NCBI GenBank assembly: GCA_964537875.1
Contig: CAZIDN010000009.1
Coordinates: 23,273-87,272 of the forward strand
From: JAPKZH01 sp964537875
Lineage (GTDB): Bacteria > Acidobacteriota > Aminicenantia > Aminicenantales > UBA4085
DNA length: 64,000 nucleotides
Direction of reading: 5' to 3'
Part shown: positions 61,701-64,000 of the stretch, in pieces
Layout: every line of letters starts with the position of its first letter
How positions within the stretch are numbered: position 1 is the first letter of the stretch
The notes under the pieces: model-generated
What the model saw: the letters and a program-made list of their open reading frames with translations, nothing else
What the model was told of the DNA's origin: nothing
Databases searched by the model: none
Program-made: the position numbers and the translations under genes

Positions 61701-63920
61701 TTAATTCGATCTGCCAGGATCTTTGAGTCCGATCGCCCTGAGATCGATCGTTGAGACGAGCCCCCAGCGCTCGTAATCGCGTTCAGCCACAATCATCTCG
61801 TTCGGCGTGATGTGGACGACGAAAAATTCGCCGAGATGAGGGTCGATCTGGGGCGAACCGACGCACCAGGTCGGGATGCCGTTCCAGTTTAAGAATTGGG
61901 GCGTGTGCGAATGGCCCCAGAAGATGGCGATGATATTGTAGTTTTTGATGGCCTCATAATACGCCGAGCGCTCCCGCTCCGACCACCAGCCCTTGCCCCA
62001 GTCGTCCCAGCCGTAGTGCTGGAGGAGGACGACCGGCCGTCCGCTCGACCCCACATTCTTAGCCAGGTCAGCGATTAAAAATTCCAGGCTGTGCTGGGGA
62101 TATTTCCAATCGCCTTCAAAATGCCGGCCCCACGGATTGATGATGTCATCCCCCACCGTTCCAGGAAATAGGTTGAGCTGGACAAAATGGACCCGGTCCC
62201 AATCCCAGGAATAATGCAGCCCGTTGCTTGAAACATTTTTCACGGCGGGACGGACGGCGTTGCGAGCGACGATTCCCTTACGGACCGGATCCTTCTCGCC
62301 CCCGTCGTGGTTTCCGGCGCCTTCATAAACCGGATAGACGAGCCGGCCTTCGCCCTTGATGCCGTAATCTTCGGCAAAGGATCGAAAGATTTCCGTCGCG
62401 TCTTCCGCCTCTCCCTCATCAATGAGGTCGCCCAGGACTAGCACGCCGCGCGGCGTCTTGACGAGGCCGTCCCCGACGCTCTTGGGATAGAGCGTTCCCG
62501 GGAAGCCGTTCATGACATCGACCATCGTCCGGTCGGCTTTTGCGATAGTCACACTCGCTCCATAATGCGTGTCGGAAACAAGGAAGAATGTTATGTCTCC
62601 CGATTCCGGCTTGTCTTCAACCCTGAATGACCAGATATCGCCTTTGGCCGGGGGGAGCTTGCCGTTATTCGTGTCCACCCGCCAGAAATATTTTTTCCCT
62701 TGTTCGAGCGGAAGTCGCGGGATCCGACAGCTATTGGCAGTCGCCGGCAGTCCTTTAATTTGAGGAGTGGCCGCTTTTTGAACTTGATCTTGGGAATCGC
62801 CGAAATAGAAATCCTGGGAGACGGCATAGCGGCCCGGCGTCCAACGAAGTTCGGTCAAATCCGCTTTCACGGCGGCAATTTTATCACGCGGGAAAGGACC
62901 GCCGGCTGGGCAGGCACTAACCGTGAAACTCCAAGTTTCGCCGCGCGTGATAGCTTTTTCGGCTTGGCCGACCTGATCGACACGCCAGAAATAGGTCCGG
63001 CCTAGAGAGAGTTGCGAAACCTCCCAAGAATGCGAATCGGCAGGCAGGCTGCCTTGAAAAGCTTTTGAGCTCTTGTCTGCGTCACCGACTTCGCTTTTGT
63101 CTTCGCCAAAATAGATATCGAACGAATCCGCATCCGCGCGGCCCTCTTCCCACTGGAGGGATGCCGATAAATTTTCGATGGTTTCGCCGTTTTTCGGAGA
63201 CGGATGAAAGGCCGCCGTCAAACCGATGAAATTGCGGATATCTCGCGCCGACAGAGCATCATCGCAAAGCCGCAGCTCCGCCAGCGAACCGGAGAACGGC
63301 GTGACGGGCGCATTTTTCCCGGAATCCCAGGCGGTGCCGATAATAATGTGCTCGCCGTTTTTAATGTTCAGGAGGCAGGGTTTTTCAACATTGAGCTCGC
63401 CGTTTAAATAGACTTTAAGGACGCTGCCATCAAAAGTGACCGCGAGATGCTGCCAGGTTTTGCCGGCCGGCACCCCGCCTTCATATCCGGCTTTTATCGA
63501 TCCCGCGCTTAAAAAAGCCGCATCCCTGCCATTTCCTACGGAAAACTCGGCGCTGTTATTGGGCCGCGACGCCCAGGAGATAACGGTTTTCTTTCGATCG
63601 ATTTGGGGGTCATAGACCCAGGCCAGAACCGAGAAAGAATGATTTCCGCCGCGCGCCTCAGGGATGGCGGATGTCGATTTCAGAAAATCTGCCTGGCCTT
63701 TGAATGTCACGGCCATACGCCCGGCAACGATGGCGGCGACGGGCAAAGCCTTCGCGGCATTGAAACTGCCGCCCAGCGACCCTAGGTTGGGCCACGCCGC
63801 AAGCGGGCCCGGCGTCAATTTGGCCGCGTCGAGGCGGATTAAAATATCGGCGGAAAAGCATGAACTCCCGAGCCAAATCAACAGGAGAAATGAGAATGCC
63901 AGGCGGCGTTTAAGCGTCAT
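61701..63920 (-). CDS. Exported metallophosphoesterase with LamG-like and fibronectin-like domains
   Basis: Start ATG 63920 is chosen because it opens a leader (LAFSFLLLIWLGSSCFS); the GGAGG is 13 bases upstream, which is long. The first 230 residues form a LamG/concanavalin-like domain (SFSVLAWVYDP, KTWQHLAVTFDGSVLKVYLNGE, GSLAELRLCDDALS). Two fibronectin-like repeats follow, each with a KTYFWRVD-type motif (LGRTYFWRVDQVG; GKKYFWRVDTNNG). The C-terminal 280 residues are a calcineurin-type phosphoesterase with FLVSDTHYG, VLGDLIDEG, GAGNHDGG and WGHSHTPQF. The domain order suggests binding of a surface polymer with attached phosphoesterase activity. It is convergent with the S9 peptidase gene. 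Confidence 0.82.
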   Translation of the reverse strand: MTLKRRLAFSFLLLIWLGSSCFSADILIRLDAAKLTPGPLAAWPNLGSLGGSFNAAKALPVAAIVAGRMAVTFKGQADFLKSTSAIPEARGGNHSFSVLAWVYDPQIDRKKTVISWASRPNNSAEFSVGNGRDAAFLSAGSIKAGYEGGVPAGKTWQHLAVTFDGSVLKVYLNGELNVEKPCLLNIKNGEHIIIGTAWDSGKNAPVTPFSGSLAELRLCDDALSARDIRNFIGLTAAFHPSPKNGETIENLSASLQWEEGRADADSFDIYFGEDKSEVGDADKSSKAFQGSLPADSHSWEVSQLSLGRTYFWRVDQVGQAEKAITRGETWSFTVSACPAGGPFPRDKIAAVKADLTELRWTPGRYAVSQDFYFGDSQDQVQKAATPQIKGLPATANSCRIPRLPLEQGKKYFWRVDTNNGKLPPAKGDIWSFRVEDKPESGDITFFLVSDTHYGASVTIAKADRTMVDVMNGFPGTLYPKSVGDGLVKTPRGVLVLGDLIDEGEAEDATEIFRSFAEDYGIKGEGRLVYPVYEGAGNHDGGEKDPVRKGIVARNAVRPAVKNVSSNGLHYSWDWDRVHFVQLNLFPGTVGDDIINPWGRHFEGDWKYPQHSLEFLIADLAKNVGSSGRPVVLLQHYGWDDWGKGWWSERERSAYYEAIKNYNIIAIFWGHSHTPQFLNWNGIPTWCVGSPQIDPHLGEFFVVHITPNEMIVAERDYERWGLVSTIDLRAIGLKDPGRSN

Positions 63921-64000
63921 CTTATATAGATTTCCTCCGAACCGGCCTATTGTAAGGAAATATCGCTTGAACAAGCAATGTGATTACATTATAATTACGC

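Overview
The window looks like a chromosomal segment of a Gram-negative, heterotrophic, uncultured-type bacterium. The best guess is Acidobacteriota or Candidatus Aminicenantes. That guess rests on gene content: VWFA-related secreted proteins, two GWxTD-domain proteins, Oar-like TonB-dependent receptors with an N-terminal carboxypeptidase-regulatory-like domain, and an ECF sigma/anti-sigma/DUF4097 operon. TonB receptors and a TolC-type protein imply an outer membrane. No rRNA, tRNA, CRISPR array or transposase gene was seen.

Layout. 1-3.1 kb: the 3' end of a glutamate-racemase-like gene, then ECF sigma factor, HEAT-repeat anti-sigma factor, a 56-residue exported peptide and a DUF4097 protein. 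3.3-12.6 kb: an exported GH38 alpha-mannosidase-like enzyme, an enolase-superfamily racemase/OSBS homologue divergent from a diaminopentanoate/dihydrodipicolinate-type dehydrogenase, two cell-surface glycosyltransferases, a Tat-exported DUF362 protein and a BrnT/BrnA toxin-antitoxin pair. 12.7-23.3 kb: a paralogous array, all on the minus strand, of three exported VWFA-related proteins interleaved with four members of a second exported family (called the P family here). One P gene is frameshifted. Two of the operons share a promoter at the same distance from the start codon plus a conserved upstream region. 23.8-33.2 kb: TolC-like protein, radical SAM/SPASM enzyme, GT-C membrane glycosyltransferase, polyprenyl-phosphate-type GT2, a decayed second GT-C copy, then tsaD and mtnA. 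33.6-43.3 kb: Mg-type P-type ATPase, Phd/PIN toxin-antitoxin pair, M28 and M24 peptidases, and a tatA-methyltransferase-ROK kinase operon. 43.9-54.0 kb: two TonB-dependent receptors; the second heads an operon with two GWxTD proteins and lies downstream of a GntR/FCD regulator. 54.2-64 kb: ABC exporter pair, sodium/solute symporter, S9 peptidase and an exported metallophosphoesterase with a LamG-like domain.

How the genes fit together. The peptidases (M28, M24, S9), the GH38 enzyme, the TonB receptors and the symporter suggest a life on peptides and glycans taken up across the outer membrane. TatA lies near two proteins with twin-arginine leaders.

The intergenic DNA is unusually rich in structured, dispersed non-coding repeats. 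There is a family of 66-bp hairpins with covarying stems, about 195-bp multi-hairpin elements, a smaller core element flanked by perfect inverted arms that differ from copy to copy, and a 130-160-bp fold-back element. No gene that could move them is present. These repeats and the VWFA/P array are the least explained parts of the window.
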